From Bradyrhizobium liaoningense (GTDB lineage: Bacteria > Pseudomonadota > Alphaproteobacteria > Rhizobiales > Xanthobacteraceae): a stretch of 64,000 nt of DNA. Positions 7,243 to 17,438 of this stretch are shown one piece after another. The first letter of the stretch is position 1. Every line of letters begins with the position of its first letter. The translations under genes were made by a program, and so were the position numbers. Under the pieces are notes generated by a model. It saw nothing but the letters and a program-made list of their open reading frames with translations. It had not been told where the DNA came from and made no database searches. The stretch is from contig NZ_JAFCJT010000002.1 in the NCBI RefSeq assembly GCF_018130785.1, positions 310,001 to 374,000 on the forward strand. Reading direction: 5' to 3'.

Positions 7243-9720
7243 CTAGCCGAGCCGGTCCAGCAAGGGAAGTGGGGTGACGCTTTCGCCGCGGGCGGATTGA
7301 ATGTCGATCATTGCGTCGAAGCTCTGCGGATGCAGATTGCTCGCGCCCCGCTCCAGGGCCTGGAAGAAGCCCTTCCGTGCGGTTACAAAGGTACTCTCGA
7401 AAGGCACGAGCTCACCCTTCTGCACGTAGCTCAGGAGCTCCGCCAGATTGTCGGTCCCGGTGAACATCCAGCTCTCGGTCTGGCCCTTGGTATTCGTCGA
7501 CTGGACCGTGCTGGTGAAGCCATCCTGACTTCGGCCGACCTGCCCAGGCATCTGCTGCTCGTTTTGGTCAAATCGAAAGCTCTTCATGCGCCACCAGGCC
7601 TTGTTGCTTCTCCAGTAGGCCGGAAACGCGTGTCCGGTAATCAGGAACACCGACGAATAGATGCCCACGAATTCCAGGCACGATGCGAACAGCAGCGCGA
7701 GATCGATGCAGGTCGCTGCACTGCCCTTGAAGATTTCAGTCGGCGTTCGAAGCCGCTGCGACTGGCTCGTGTAGGACGGCGGCGGGTTGATATAATTGAC
7801 GGGCAAATCGTGTTGAAGGGCCGCCCAAATCGCCTGCACCTGAGGATCGACCACGTTGGGCGCATTGGAGTCGTCCTCAATCACTTGCTGATAGCCGTCG
7901 AAGCCGGCGGAACAGTCATCGAGCAATGTTTGCAGATAACGCTGGGCGCAGGCGACGACCTTCAGCACAGTCGGGTCTCGAGGCAGAACGAAGCTTGGCA
8001 GCCAGCGGTGGTCCTCGCCGTCGTCTCGCCACTCGTCCGCCGGAAGCACGGTCACGCGCTCGCTGGACTCGCGCAATATCTGCTTGCCGCATTGGACCTT
8101 GATATAAAGATTGCTTCTCAAGCTCTCGCTGGTCTGCCGGAGCATGCCCGCAACAAGGGGGAGCCGGATCTTGTCGAGAAGGTCGAGTGTGGCGTCTTCT
8201 TCGGGCAACTCCTCCGAGAAGCGGCAGCGGCATGATTCCGTACCGACTTCCAGCACGATTTCGACTTGAAGCAGGTCGACTGGCCCTGCCTTGGTCTTAT
8301 GGACTGTGAAGATACTGAAGGGCGGGCGGTCGTTGTGAAGCAACGAGTAGTTCAAACTCGCGCTTGAGGTCTTGCGCACGCGACCGGGAATCGACTTGTC
8401 CTGGACCAAAGTGATGTCCAGCTTGAGGTCCCTGTAGGTTGCGCCACCTCTTGCGGCTTTTTTCGTCGCCGCAGGACGCGCCGCGATCGTTCCAGCCTGA
8501 GGGCTGTCGAGGAGCGAAACCTGACTCCAAAGTGCGACTCCCGAGCGCTGCTCGTTATCGCTGCCGGCCTGGGACATCCACTGTTGCCGGGCACGAAGAA
8601 AAGCGTCCTTGACGTTCCAGTCTTGCGCCAAGGTGCGATAGAATACGCTGAAGAACAGCATGGCGTCGGCATCGGTAATGGTATCGACAAAACCGATTGC
8701 GTGTCTGGCGCCTTGCGCGGTGGCGAGGGGAGCAAGACGCTGCGCGCTGTAGCAGCTACTGATCGCCACCAGCAGGGGCTTCGGCGCGCCGGCTGTGACA
8801 ATATCGGCCAGGTCCACCGACCCCACGGCGTCGTAGGCTTGGGTGTTGCCCTGGGCGTTTCCCCCGGAGCTTGGGCTTGCACGGAGAACAAAGCCGTCCT
8901 CTTCGCTGGTTGGCTGGTCAATGAGCTTTTGCTCCACCAGCGACATCGGGTCTACACCCGCAAGATGCACGATCGCAGGCGAAAGGGATACAATCTTCGC
9001 GCGGAGTTCTTGACGGTCGGGATCTGGGAGGGGCTCGGTTTGGATTTCCTTCAGCGCGCTCTTGACCATCTCGATCTCTCGCGCGAATTCGTAGAGTGAG
9101 CGGAGCTTTCCGGGGCCGCTATCAACTGCGAGCGCTGTCGCGGGCGCCAGTTGGTGGTTGTACGGCGATTGAACTGCGAGATGGCGGACGACGGCGAATT
9201 CGCTTGGCTCGCTGCGATAGGGCGCGGTCGCCAGCCACAGAGCACTCTCCCAGGGGAACAGTCTTGCCGACCATCCGACGTTCTCCTCGTTGTAAGGGAT
9301 TCTGACCTCGACGAGCTTGGCGGCTGCCATCTCCTTGATCCGCGCGAGGATCTCGCTTTCGTCGTAAATGCGAGCGTTATCCTTGATCAGCTTCTGAAGG
9401 TCCCGGCTGAGGTCGTCGCGCGTCGAACGAACAATCCGTCGTCGATTGGCGATCACGTAGCGCCAGCGCTGGACGGACGGGTAAAATTTTTGATCGTCAA
9501 TGGGAATGACGAGCTCGTCCAAGCCCTTGTTGCCGCTATAGCGGATTCGCACCTCGTACTCGTCGGATCGCTTTTCGACGGCGGGCGGGGACGATGAGTC
9601 CCGGACAGTGTCGGTGCCCTTGGCGGTGGTCGTGCGCTTGCGCGCTCGTGCCTTGGCGGGCTTCCCGGCTTTCCGGCTGCCGGCCTTCGCTCGTGAGGGC
9701 GCCACTTTCTTCGCGGACAT
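7243..9720 (-). CDS. CHAT-domain cysteine peptidase with transglutaminase-like C-terminal domain
   Basis: An 825-residue multidomain protein. Residues 1-40 are a Lys/Arg/Ala-rich tail, likely disordered and perhaps nucleic-acid binding. Residues about 55-400 form a caspase-like CHAT region with catalytic-pair candidates His252 (IVHLAGVD) and Cys323 (AISSCYSAQRL). Residues about 430-555 are beta-rich. Residues about 565-780 resemble the transglutaminase-like module I know from DUF4011-type helicases: ATCIDLALLFASCLE with Cys671, LITGHAFPAYW with His697, and VPFESTFVT with Glu775 as a possible third residue. The start ATG at 9720 is preceded by GGAGA. The gene follows the gltA terminator closely and leads into the hydrolase gene. 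CHAT proteins often act as regulated proteases in cell-death or defence pathways; that role here is inference. Confidence 0.85.
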   Translation of the reverse strand: MSAKKVAPSRAKAGSRKAGKPAKARARKRTTTAKGTDTVRDSSSPPAVEKRSDEYEVRIRYSGNKGLDELVIPIDDQKFYPSVQRWRYVIANRRRIVRSTRDDLSRDLQKLIKDNARIYDESEILARIKEMAAAKLVEVRIPYNEENVGWSARLFPWESALWLATAPYRSEPSEFAVVRHLAVQSPYNHQLAPATALAVDSGPGKLRSLYEFAREIEMVKSALKEIQTEPLPDPDRQELRAKIVSLSPAIVHLAGVDPMSLVEQKLIDQPTSEEDGFVLRASPSSGGNAQGNTQAYDAVGSVDLADIVTAGAPKPLLVAISSCYSAQRLAPLATAQGARHAIGFVDTITDADAMLFFSVFYRTLAQDWNVKDAFLRARQQWMSQAGSDNEQRSGVALWSQVSLLDSPQAGTIAARPAATKKAARGGATYRDLKLDITLVQDKSIPGRVRKTSSASLNYSLLHNDRPPFSIFTVHKTKAGPVDLLQVEIVLEVGTESCRCRFSEELPEEDATLDLLDKIRLPLVAGMLRQTSESLRSNLYIKVQCGKQILRESSERVTVLPADEWRDDGEDHRWLPSFVLPRDPTVLKVVACAQRYLQTLLDDCSAGFDGYQQVIEDDSNAPNVVDPQVQAIWAALQHDLPVNYINPPPSYTSQSQRLRTPTEIFKGSAATCIDLALLFASCLEFVGIYSSVFLITGHAFPAYWRSNKAWWRMKSFRFDQNEQQMPGQVGRSQDGFTSTVQSTNTKGQTESWMFTGTDNLAELLSYVQKGELVPFESTFVTARKGFFQALERGASNLHPQSFDAMIDIQSARGESVTPLPLLDRLG

Positions 9721-9820
9721 GACCGGTCTCCGGGGTGCGCGACCACGGATGCATCATGCCAGAAAGCTCGCGCAAATAGAAAGAAAATGATGCTGGCCGG
9801 TATTCCTGGCTGCGCGCAAA

Positions 9821-9853
9821 TGAAAACGGCGTCACCCCTGGGGTGACGCCGTT
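9821..9853 (-). terminator. Rho-independent terminator of gltA
   Basis: Thirteen-base arms AACGGCGTCACCC and GGGTGACGCCGTT close over a three-base loop. On the minus strand the stem is followed by TTTT. It sits 27 bases after the gltA stop and isolates gltA from the CHAT cassette. Confidence 0.92.
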
Positions 9854-9879
9854 CCGTAGGACCAAAAATGAGTCCGAAC

Positions 9880-11184
9880 TTATTTGCGATCCTTGATCGC
9901 GACGTAGTCGCGGCGGGTGACGCCGGTGTAGAGCTGGCGCGGACGGCCGATCTTCTGCTGCGGGTCCTCGATCATCTCGCTCCACTGGCTGATCCAGCCG
10001 ACGGTGCGGGCGACCGCGAACAGCACGGTGAACATCGAGACCGGGAAGCCCATCGCCTTCAGCGTGATGCCCGAATAGAAGTCGACGTTCGGGTAGAGCT
10101 TGCGGTCGATGAAGTACTGGTCGCTGAGCGCGATCTTCTCGAGCTCGAGCGCCACTTTCAGCATCGGATCGTCGCCATGGCCGGTCTCCTTGAGAACGGC
10201 ATGACACATCTTCTGCATGATCTTGGCGCGCGGATCGTAGTTCTTGTAGACGCGGTGGCCGAAGCCCATCAGGCGGACTTCGCTGTTCTTGTCCTTCACC
10301 TTGGCGATGAATTCCGGAATCTTGTCGACCGAGCCGATCTCGGCGAGCATCGCGAGCGCGGCTTCGTTGGCGCCGCCATGCGCCGGGCCCCAGAGGCAGG
10401 CGATGCCGGCGGCGATGCAGGCGAAGGGGTTGGCGCCGGAGGAGCCGGCGATGCGCACCGTCGACGTCGAGGCGTTCTGCTCGTGATCGGCGTGCAGGAT
10501 GAAGATCTTGTCCAGCGCGTCAGCCAGCACCGGGTTGATCTTGTACTCCTCACAGGGCACCGCGAAGCACATGTGCAGGAAGTTCTCGGCGAACTTCAGC
10601 GAGTTCTTCGGATACACGAAGGGCTGGCCGATCGTGTACTTGTAGGCCATCGCCGCCAGCGTCGGGATCTTCGCGATCATCCGCATCGAAGCGATCATGC
10701 GCTGCTTCGGATCGTTGATGTCCGTGGAGTCGTGGTAGAACGCGGCGAGCGCGCCGACGGACGCCACCATCACCGCCATCGGATGGGCGTCGCGGCGGAA
10801 GCCCTGGAAGAAGCGGGCCATCTGCTCGTGCACCATCGTGTGATGGATCACGCGGTCGTCGAAATCCTTCTTCTGCGCGGCGGTCGGCAGGTTCCCGTAG
10901 AGCAGCAGATAGCAGGTCTCGAGGAAGTCGCCGTTCTCGGCGAGCTGCTCGATCGGGTAGCCGCGGTATTCCAGCACGCCCGCGTCACCGTCGATATAGG
11001 TGATCTTGGACTGGCAGCTCGCGGTCGAGGTGAAGCCCGGGTCGTAGGTGAACAGGCCGGATTGGCCGTAGAGCTTGCCGATATCGACGACATCAGGCCC
11101 GACGCTGCCGCTGTGGATCGGGAGATCGTAGTTCTTGTTTCCGACCGTCAGCGTGGCGGTCTTATTGCTTGGTTTTGCGTCCAT
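9880..11184 (-). CDS. gltA: Citrate synthase
   Basis: Joins acetyl-CoA and oxaloacetate to citrate at the entry of the TCA cycle. The 434 residues match the type II (hexameric, Gram-negative) form. Active-site positions are His269 in [10 protein letters not shown], His310 in [14 protein letters not shown] and Asp368 in PNVDFYSG. The frame is open 45 codons further upstream, but the ATG at 11184 (MDAKPSNK) is the normal N-terminus and follows a GGGGA ribosome site. It is separated from gltX (158 bases) on the same strand and ends at a strong hairpin. No riboswitch or operator was recognised in the leader. Confidence 0.97.
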   Translation of the reverse strand: MDAKPSNKTATLTVGNKNYDLPIHSGSVGPDVVDIGKLYGQSGLFTYDPGFTSTASCQSKITYIDGDAGVLEYRGYPIEQLAENGDFLETCYLLLYGNLPTAAQKKDFDDRVIHHTMVHEQMARFFQGFRRDAHPMAVMVASVGALAAFYHDSTDINDPKQRMIASMRMIAKIPTLAAMAYKYTIGQPFVYPKNSLKFAENFLHMCFAVPCEEYKINPVLADALDKIFILHADHEQNASTSTVRIAGSSGANPFACIAAGIACLWGPAHGGANEAALAMLAEIGSVDKIPEFIAKVKDKNSEVRLMGFGHRVYKNYDPRAKIMQKMCHAVLKETGHGDDPMLKVALELEKIALSDQYFIDRKLYPNVDFYSGITLKAMGFPVSMFTVLFAVARTVGWISQWSEMIEDPQQKIGRPRQLYTGVTRRDYVAIKDRK

Positions 11185-11342
11185 CAGAGGTCCCCGATGT
11201 ATGGTGAAACGGACCGGACCCGGAAGGCCCCGATGGAGATAATGGGGCAGGCCGGATGTTCCAGAAGGTACGGGGCAGATGGGTATATTATTGCTGTGTG
11301 CGCTGCAAGATCGCCGCACGCATGGTCGACTTACGTCTTAGC

Positions 11343-12770
11343 CTAGTCCCTGGACTGATCCTTAAGCCGACCCAGGCTTTCCTGCGGTCCCAGCACGTCC
11401 AAAACCTCAAATATACCGGGTGATGTGGTCCGTCCGGTGAGGGCTGCGCGCAGCGGCTGGGCGACAGCACCGAGCTTGAGACTATTTTCCTCGGCAAAGG
11501 CGCGCAGCGCAGCTTCCGCGGTGGCACCGCTCCACGTCTCGACATTCTCCAGCGCGGAATGAAGCTGGCCGATCAGCTTGCGGTTCTCCGGCGTCAGCAG
11601 CGCCTGTGCCTTGGGATCGAGCTCCAGTGGCCGGTCGGCGAAGATGAAATAGGCCCCGTCGATCAGCTCGATCAACGTCTTGGCGCGCTCCTTCAGGGCT
11701 GGCATGGCCTTGAGAAGCTGCGCCCGCGTCGTGTCGTTTAACTTGGCCTTAAGCTCGTTGCGGCTGGGCACGACGTGGTCGAGCACGTCCTCGAACATCT
11801 TCACGAGTGATTGATCGTCGGCGTGGCGGATGTAGTGGCCGTTGAGGTTTTCGAGCTTGGCGAAATCGAAGCGGGCGGCGGCGCGGCCGACGCTGGCGAG
11901 GTCGAACGCGGCGATCATCTCCTCGGTCGAGAAGATCTCCTGGTCGCCATGGCTCCAGCCGAGCCGGACGAGGTAATTGCGGAGCGCGGCCGGGAGGTAC
12001 CCCATGGCGCGGTAGGCATCGACGCCCAGCGCGCCGTGGCGCTTCGATAGTTTTGAGCCGTCCGGGCCGTGGATCAGGGGGATGTGGGACATGCTCGGCA
12101 GCGCCCAGCCCATGGCGTCATAGATCTGCTTCTGGCGGGCGGCGTTGATCAGATGGTCGTCGCCGCGGATGACATGGGTGACACCCATGTCGTGGTCGTC
12201 GACTACCACTGCGAGCATGTAGGTCGGATTGCCATCGCCGCGCAGCAGGACGAGGTCGTCGAGGTTCTCGTTCTGCCAGACCACGCGGCCCTGGACCTGG
12301 TCCTCGATCACGGTCTCGCCGGTCTGCGGCGCGCGGAGCCGGATGGTGGGTTTGACGTCGGAAGGCGCCGTGGCGGGATCGCGGTCGCGCCACATTCCGT
12401 CATAGAGGCGGGTGCGGCCCTCCGCGCGCGCCTTCTCGCGCATCGCGGTGAGCTCCTCGGCGGTGGCGTAGCAGCGATAGGCCTTGCCGTCGGCGAGCAG
12501 CTGCTCGGCGACCTCGCGGTGACGCGCGGCGCGGCTGAACTGGTAGATGACGTCGCCATCCCAGCCGAGCTCCAGCCACTTCAGCCCGTCCAGAATCGCG
12601 CCGATCGCGGCCTCGGTGGAACGCTCCCGGTCGGTGTCCTCGATCCGGAGCAGCATCTTGCCGCCATGCTTCTTCGCATAGAGCCAGTTGAACAGCGCCG
12701 TGCGGGCGCCCCCGATATGGAGGAAGCCGGTCGGCGAGGGAGCGAAGCGTGTGACGACGGAATCGGTCAT
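11343..12770 (-). CDS. gltX: Glutamyl-tRNA synthetase
   Basis: Class I synthetase charging tRNA-Glu, 475 residues, the usual length. The ATP-binding HIGH-type motif is in FLHIGGART near the N-terminus, and the KMSKS-type motif is KLSKRHG around residue 240. Many alphaproteobacteria carry two gltX copies, one of which charges tRNA-Gln for later amidation. A real GlnRS gene lies 143 bases away in the opposite direction, so this copy probably charges only tRNA-Glu, though that is inference. It is divergent from glnS and upstream of gltA. Confidence 0.96.
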   Translation of the reverse strand: MTDSVVTRFAPSPTGFLHIGGARTALFNWLYAKKHGGKMLLRIEDTDRERSTEAAIGAILDGLKWLELGWDGDVIYQFSRAARHREVAEQLLADGKAYRCYATAEELTAMREKARAEGRTRLYDGMWRDRDPATAPSDVKPTIRLRAPQTGETVIEDQVQGRVVWQNENLDDLVLLRGDGNPTYMLAVVVDDHDMGVTHVIRGDDHLINAARQKQIYDAMGWALPSMSHIPLIHGPDGSKLSKRHGALGVDAYRAMGYLPAALRNYLVRLGWSHGDQEIFSTEEMIAAFDLASVGRAAARFDFAKLENLNGHYIRHADDQSLVKMFEDVLDHVVPSRNELKAKLNDTTRAQLLKAMPALKERAKTLIELIDGAYFIFADRPLELDPKAQALLTPENRKLIGQLHSALENVETWSGATAEAALRAFAEENSLKLGAVAQPLRAALTGRTTSPGIFEVLDVLGPQESLGRLKDQSRD

Positions 12771-12913
12771 TCTTGGCAGGGCCTATGCATTGGAGGCGGT
12801 GGTATATAGCAGGACCGTTGCATAACTAAAGCCCGGCAGCAGACCCGCTAAGGCTTGGCTCAGCGTCCCGAATTTGGCAGAAGGGCCGCTGATCTCCCTA
12901 CAGGATTTTCGTA

Positions 12914-14590
<1,677 letters not shown>

Positions 14591-14603
14591 GGGGATTGGG
14601 CAC

Positions 14604-14990
14604 ATGAGCAGTGAAGCCGACGCGATCGTTTCCGCCATCATTGCGAAATGGTGCGCCGGCTTCGCGACGCTCGATGCGGCCGCGCTGTCGTCGCTCTATG
14701 CGAAGAACGCGTTCTTCTTCGGCTCGAATCCAAGACTCTATCGGGGCAGGGACGGCGTCGCCGACTACTTCAACGGCCTGCCGCGCTGGCGTCAGCCGAG
14801 CGCGGCCTTTTCCGACGTGCAAGCCGCGCAGGCCGGCCCTGACCTCATCAACATGGGCGCCATCGTGTCGTTTGACCTCGCCGGCGAGAGGGAGGAATTC
14901 TCGGTCAAGATGAGCTGGGTCATCCTCCGCGAGGACGGTGACTGGAAGATCGTCAATCATCACGTCTCGTCGAGGGACCCTATGATCTAG
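14604..14990 (+). CDS. SnoaL/NTF2-like small protein
   Basis: A 128-residue protein of the NTF2/SnoaL-like (DUF4440-type) cone fold. It shows a helical start (IVSAIIAKWCAGFATLDAAAL), the typical LYAKNAFFFG strand, the YRGRDGVADYF segment, and the end motif WVILREDGDWKIVNHHVSS. Members are enzymes or binding proteins of varied function, and no activity can be assigned. I chose the ATG at 14604, preceded by GAGGGGA, over the ORF's earlier start inside glnS. It is probably co-transcribed with glnS. Confidence 0.85.
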   Translation: MSSEADAIVSAIIAKWCAGFATLDAAALSSLYAKNAFFFGSNPRLYRGRDGVADYFNGLPRWRQPSAAFSDVQAAQAGPDLINMGAIVSFDLAGEREEFSVKMSWVILREDGDWKIVNHHVSSRDPMI

Positions 14991-15035
14991 CAGCGGGGGC
15001 TCTGCCCGTTCCGCCAGGTGCGCGGTCGCCGCCCG

Positions 15036-16466
15036 TTAGATGTCGTAATAAAGATGAAACTCGTAAGGATGTGGCCGCAGCCGGATGGGATCGACCTCTT
15101 TCTTTCGCTTGTAGTCGAGCCAGGTTTCGATCACGTCGGCGGTGAAGACGTCGCCGCGTAGCAGGAATGCGTGATCGCGCTCGAGCGCGTCGAGCGCCTG
15201 GTCCAGCGATCCTGGCGTGGATTTCACCTCCTTCGCCTCCGCGGGCGCGAGGTCGTAGAGATTCTTGTCGATCGGGCTGCCGGGGTCGATCCGCTTGTCG
15301 ATACCGTCGAGGCCAGCCATCAGCATTGCCGCGAAGGCCAAGTAGGGATTGCAGGACGGATCCGGCGAACGAAACTCGACGCGCTTGGCGCGCGGATTCG
15401 GCGAATACATCGGAATCCGACAGCAGGCGGAGCGATTGCGCTGGGAGTAGACGAGGTTGATCGGAGCTTCATAGCCCGGCACCAGACGCCGATAGGAATT
15501 CGTCGTGGGGGCGCAAAGTCCGCACAACGCCCAGGCGTGGCTCAATAGCCCGCCGATGTAGTAGCGGCCGAGCTGGCTCAACTCGGCGTAGTCACCTTTG
15601 TCGTAGAACAGATTGGTCTCACCCTTCCAGAGCGATTGGTGAACGTGCATGCCCGAAGCGTTGTCCTCGAACAGCGGCTTCGGCATGAATGTCGCGGTCT
15701 TGCCGTGCTGATGCGCGGTGTTCTTCACCACGTATTTGTACATCATCAGGTTGTCGGCCATGCGGGTGAGGGTGGTGAAGCGCAGGTCGATCTCGTTTTG
15801 GCCGCCGGTTGCGACTTCATGGTGATGGGCCTCGATCTGGATACCCAGAGATTCCATCGTCAGCACCATTTCGGTGCGTAGCGCCTGCATGCTGTCGGTC
15901 GGGGGAACGGGAAAGTATCCCTCCTTCGGGCGCGGTTTGTGGCCGAGGTTCGGCCCTTCCTCAGAGCCGGTGTTCCAGCTGCCTTCGCTGGAGTCGACTG
16001 CGTGCATGGCGTAGTTGATGCCCTGTGCGTAGCGCACCTCGTCGAAGACGAAGAACTCCGCTTCCGGGCCGAAATAGCTCGTATCGGCACGCCCGGTGCC
16101 CTTGAGGTAGATTTCGGCTTTCTGGGCGATGTAGCGGGCATCCCGGCTATAGGACTGGCCGGTCACGGGGTCGCGGATGTTGCAGATGAGAACCAGCGTT
16201 TTGGCCGGACTATAGGGGTCGACGAATGCCGTCGTCGGATCGGCGACGACCAGCATGTCGCTTTCCTGGATCTCCTGGAAGCCTCGGATCGATGAGCCAT
16301 CGAATCCAATGCCTTCATTGAGTGCATCGGCATTCGCCGCGCTCGGCGGGACGGAAAAATGTTGCCACACCCCCGGCAGGTCGGTGAACCGCAAATCGAT
16401 CATCTGGACTTTCTCGTCCGCGATCACCTTCACGAGGTCTTCGGCTGTCGTACATTTCGCAACCAT
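15036..16466 (-). CDS. glnA: Type I glutamine synthetase, actinobacterial-like
   Basis: Makes glutamine from glutamate, ammonia and ATP; 476 residues. Core motifs are present: [47 protein letters not shown], and Tyr404 in NLYDL at the adenylylation position. Several stretches read like the actinobacterial GlnA rather than the usual proteobacterial one: [35 protein letters not shown] and the end [14 protein letters not shown] (comparison from memory). Typical Rhizobiales keep glnA next to glnB, which is absent here, so this is probably a second, acquired copy. It is convergent with the SnoaL gene and has a small unknown gene 126 bases upstream. Confidence 0.93.
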   Translation of the reverse strand: MVAKCTTAEDLVKVIADEKVQMIDLRFTDLPGVWQHFSVPPSAANADALNEGIGFDGSSIRGFQEIQESDMLVVADPTTAFVDPYSPAKTLVLICNIRDPVTGQSYSRDARYIAQKAEIYLKGTGRADTSYFGPEAEFFVFDEVRYAQGINYAMHAVDSSEGSWNTGSEEGPNLGHKPRPKEGYFPVPPTDSMQALRTEMVLTMESLGIQIEAHHHEVATGGQNEIDLRFTTLTRMADNLMMYKYVVKNTAHQHGKTATFMPKPLFEDNASGMHVHQSLWKGETNLFYDKGDYAELSQLGRYYIGGLLSHAWALCGLCAPTTNSYRRLVPGYEAPINLVYSQRNRSACCRIPMYSPNPRAKRVEFRSPDPSCNPYLAFAAMLMAGLDGIDKRIDPGSPIDKNLYDLAPAEAKEVKSTPGSLDQALDALERDHAFLLRGDVFTADVIETWLDYKRKKEVDPIRLRPHPYEFHLYYDI

Positions 16467-16592
16467 GGCTTCGCTCCCAGGTCAGCGTCCCGAGATCGCG
16501 TAGCCGTTCGGCCGCAACCTGGCGGCTCGCGACGGACTGTGGTCCACCTTCGGCGTTGTCGCCGCAGTCAGGCAAGCTTCGCGCGACGGCAG

Positions 16593-16775
16593 TCAGCTTT
16601 GATGTGGCCCGCGCATCAGCTTCATCGCGTCTTCGATGTGGCGCCAGGTTTTGGCCAACTCGAGCTCGCCGTTCTGCTCGAGGTCGATGGCGTTTTGAGC
16701 GGCTTCGGCAATGGCCTTGGGGCCATGGGCTTCCAGCAACTGCCGCGCATAGTCGTGGATTTCCATTTCTCGCAT
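16593..16775 (-). CDS. Small conserved-looking protein, function unknown
   Basis: A 60-residue, mostly helical, acidic protein (DYARQLLEAHGPKAIAEAAQNA near the start, KTWRHIEDAMKLM at the end). The ATG at 16775 follows a good ribosome site (GAGGGAGA), whereas the longer frame start has none. It lies upstream of glnA on the same strand. I recall similar short proteins scattered through Bradyrhizobium genomes, without known function. Confidence 0.7.
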   Translation of the reverse strand: MREMEIHDYARQLLEAHGPKAIAEAAQNAIDLEQNGELELAKTWRHIEDAMKLMRGPHQS

Positions 16776-16831
16776 GGCGTCATCTCCCTCTTGTTCTGGG
16801 CGCGAACCGGGTGGGCCTAGAACGGCAGACA

Positions 16832-16845
16832 TTGACACCTGTCAA
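16832..16845. promoter_or_regulatory. TTGACA-CC-TGTCAA palindrome
   Basis: Six-base perfect arms, each identical to a -35 hexamer (one per strand). It sits 57 bases upstream of the small gene read to the left. No convincing -10 box was found at the right spacing on either strand, so it may be an operator or chance. Confidence 0.35.
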
Positions 16846-17011
16846 GCGCCGATAGTCTGCATCCTGGTGCGCCGCACTTGCAAGAGCCCTTTCCGGGGCA
16901 TGGGCGCCCGGATGGGGCGCCGGCTCCTGATCGCGGCAACACAGCGCAGGCCGGAGGGATGGTTCTTCATGGGCGCGCCCCCCACATTATACGAGAAGGG
17001 AGGTGAGCATC

Positions 17012-17374
17012 ATGCGCATCCAACATTGGCAAGACGCTGGTAGCCTGTTGGTGGGCGTGTGGCTGGTCCTGTCGTCCTTTGTCCTCGGCTTATCCGGCGC
17101 TGCCGTCTGGATCACCATCGCACTCGGGCTCGGCGTCATGCTGTTTGCCGTGGAAGCCTTTGTCATCCCGTCCTACCTGGAAGAGTGGGGCGAAATGCTG
17201 CTGGGCTTGGCTCTGGTGCTGGCACCTTGGTCCATTGGCTATGAGCCCGTATCGGCCACGGTCAGCAGCATAGTGTCGGGCCTATTGGTGATCTTGCTCG
17301 CGGTCTGGGAATTGATGACCGATCGCGACTTCGGTAGCTGGTGGCACGATCACTGGCCTCACCGCGCCGGCTGA
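17012..17374 (+). CDS. SPW-repeat membrane protein
   Basis: A 120-residue inner-membrane protein with two copies of the SPW repeat. Copy 1 is WQDAGSLLVGVWLVLSSFVL and copy 2 is WGEMLLGLALVLAPWSIGY, each giving about two membrane segments. The family has no known function. The ATG at 17012 follows GGGAGGTG at normal spacing; the GTG at 17003 lies inside that ribosome site and is less likely. It is convergent with the MHS transporter gene and separated from it by a stem-loop. Confidence 0.85.
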   Translation: MRIQHWQDAGSLLVGVWLVLSSFVLGLSGAAVWITIALGLGVMLFAVEAFVIPSYLEEWGEMLLGLALVLAPWSIGYEPVSATVSSIVSGLLVILLAVWELMTDRDFGSWWHDHWPHRAG

Positions 17375-17390
17375 GACGAGAGGTTGCCGG

Positions 17391-17430
17391 CTCCTCTCCG
17401 ACCGCCATCGGCTGGCGGCCGGAGGAGAGG
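17391..17430. terminator. Stem-loop between convergent genes
   Basis: Bases 17391-17407 pair with 17413-17430 with a few mismatches over a five-base loop. There is no T-run, but the position between two converging genes suggests a bidirectional terminator. Confidence 0.55.
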
Positions 17431-17438
17431 TGATTACC

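Noticed and set aside
9868..11346. 492-codon plus-strand frame over gltA
   Set aside because: It is the antisense of a certain citrate synthase gene; long antisense frames arise from GC-rich third positions. No family is recognisable in its translation.
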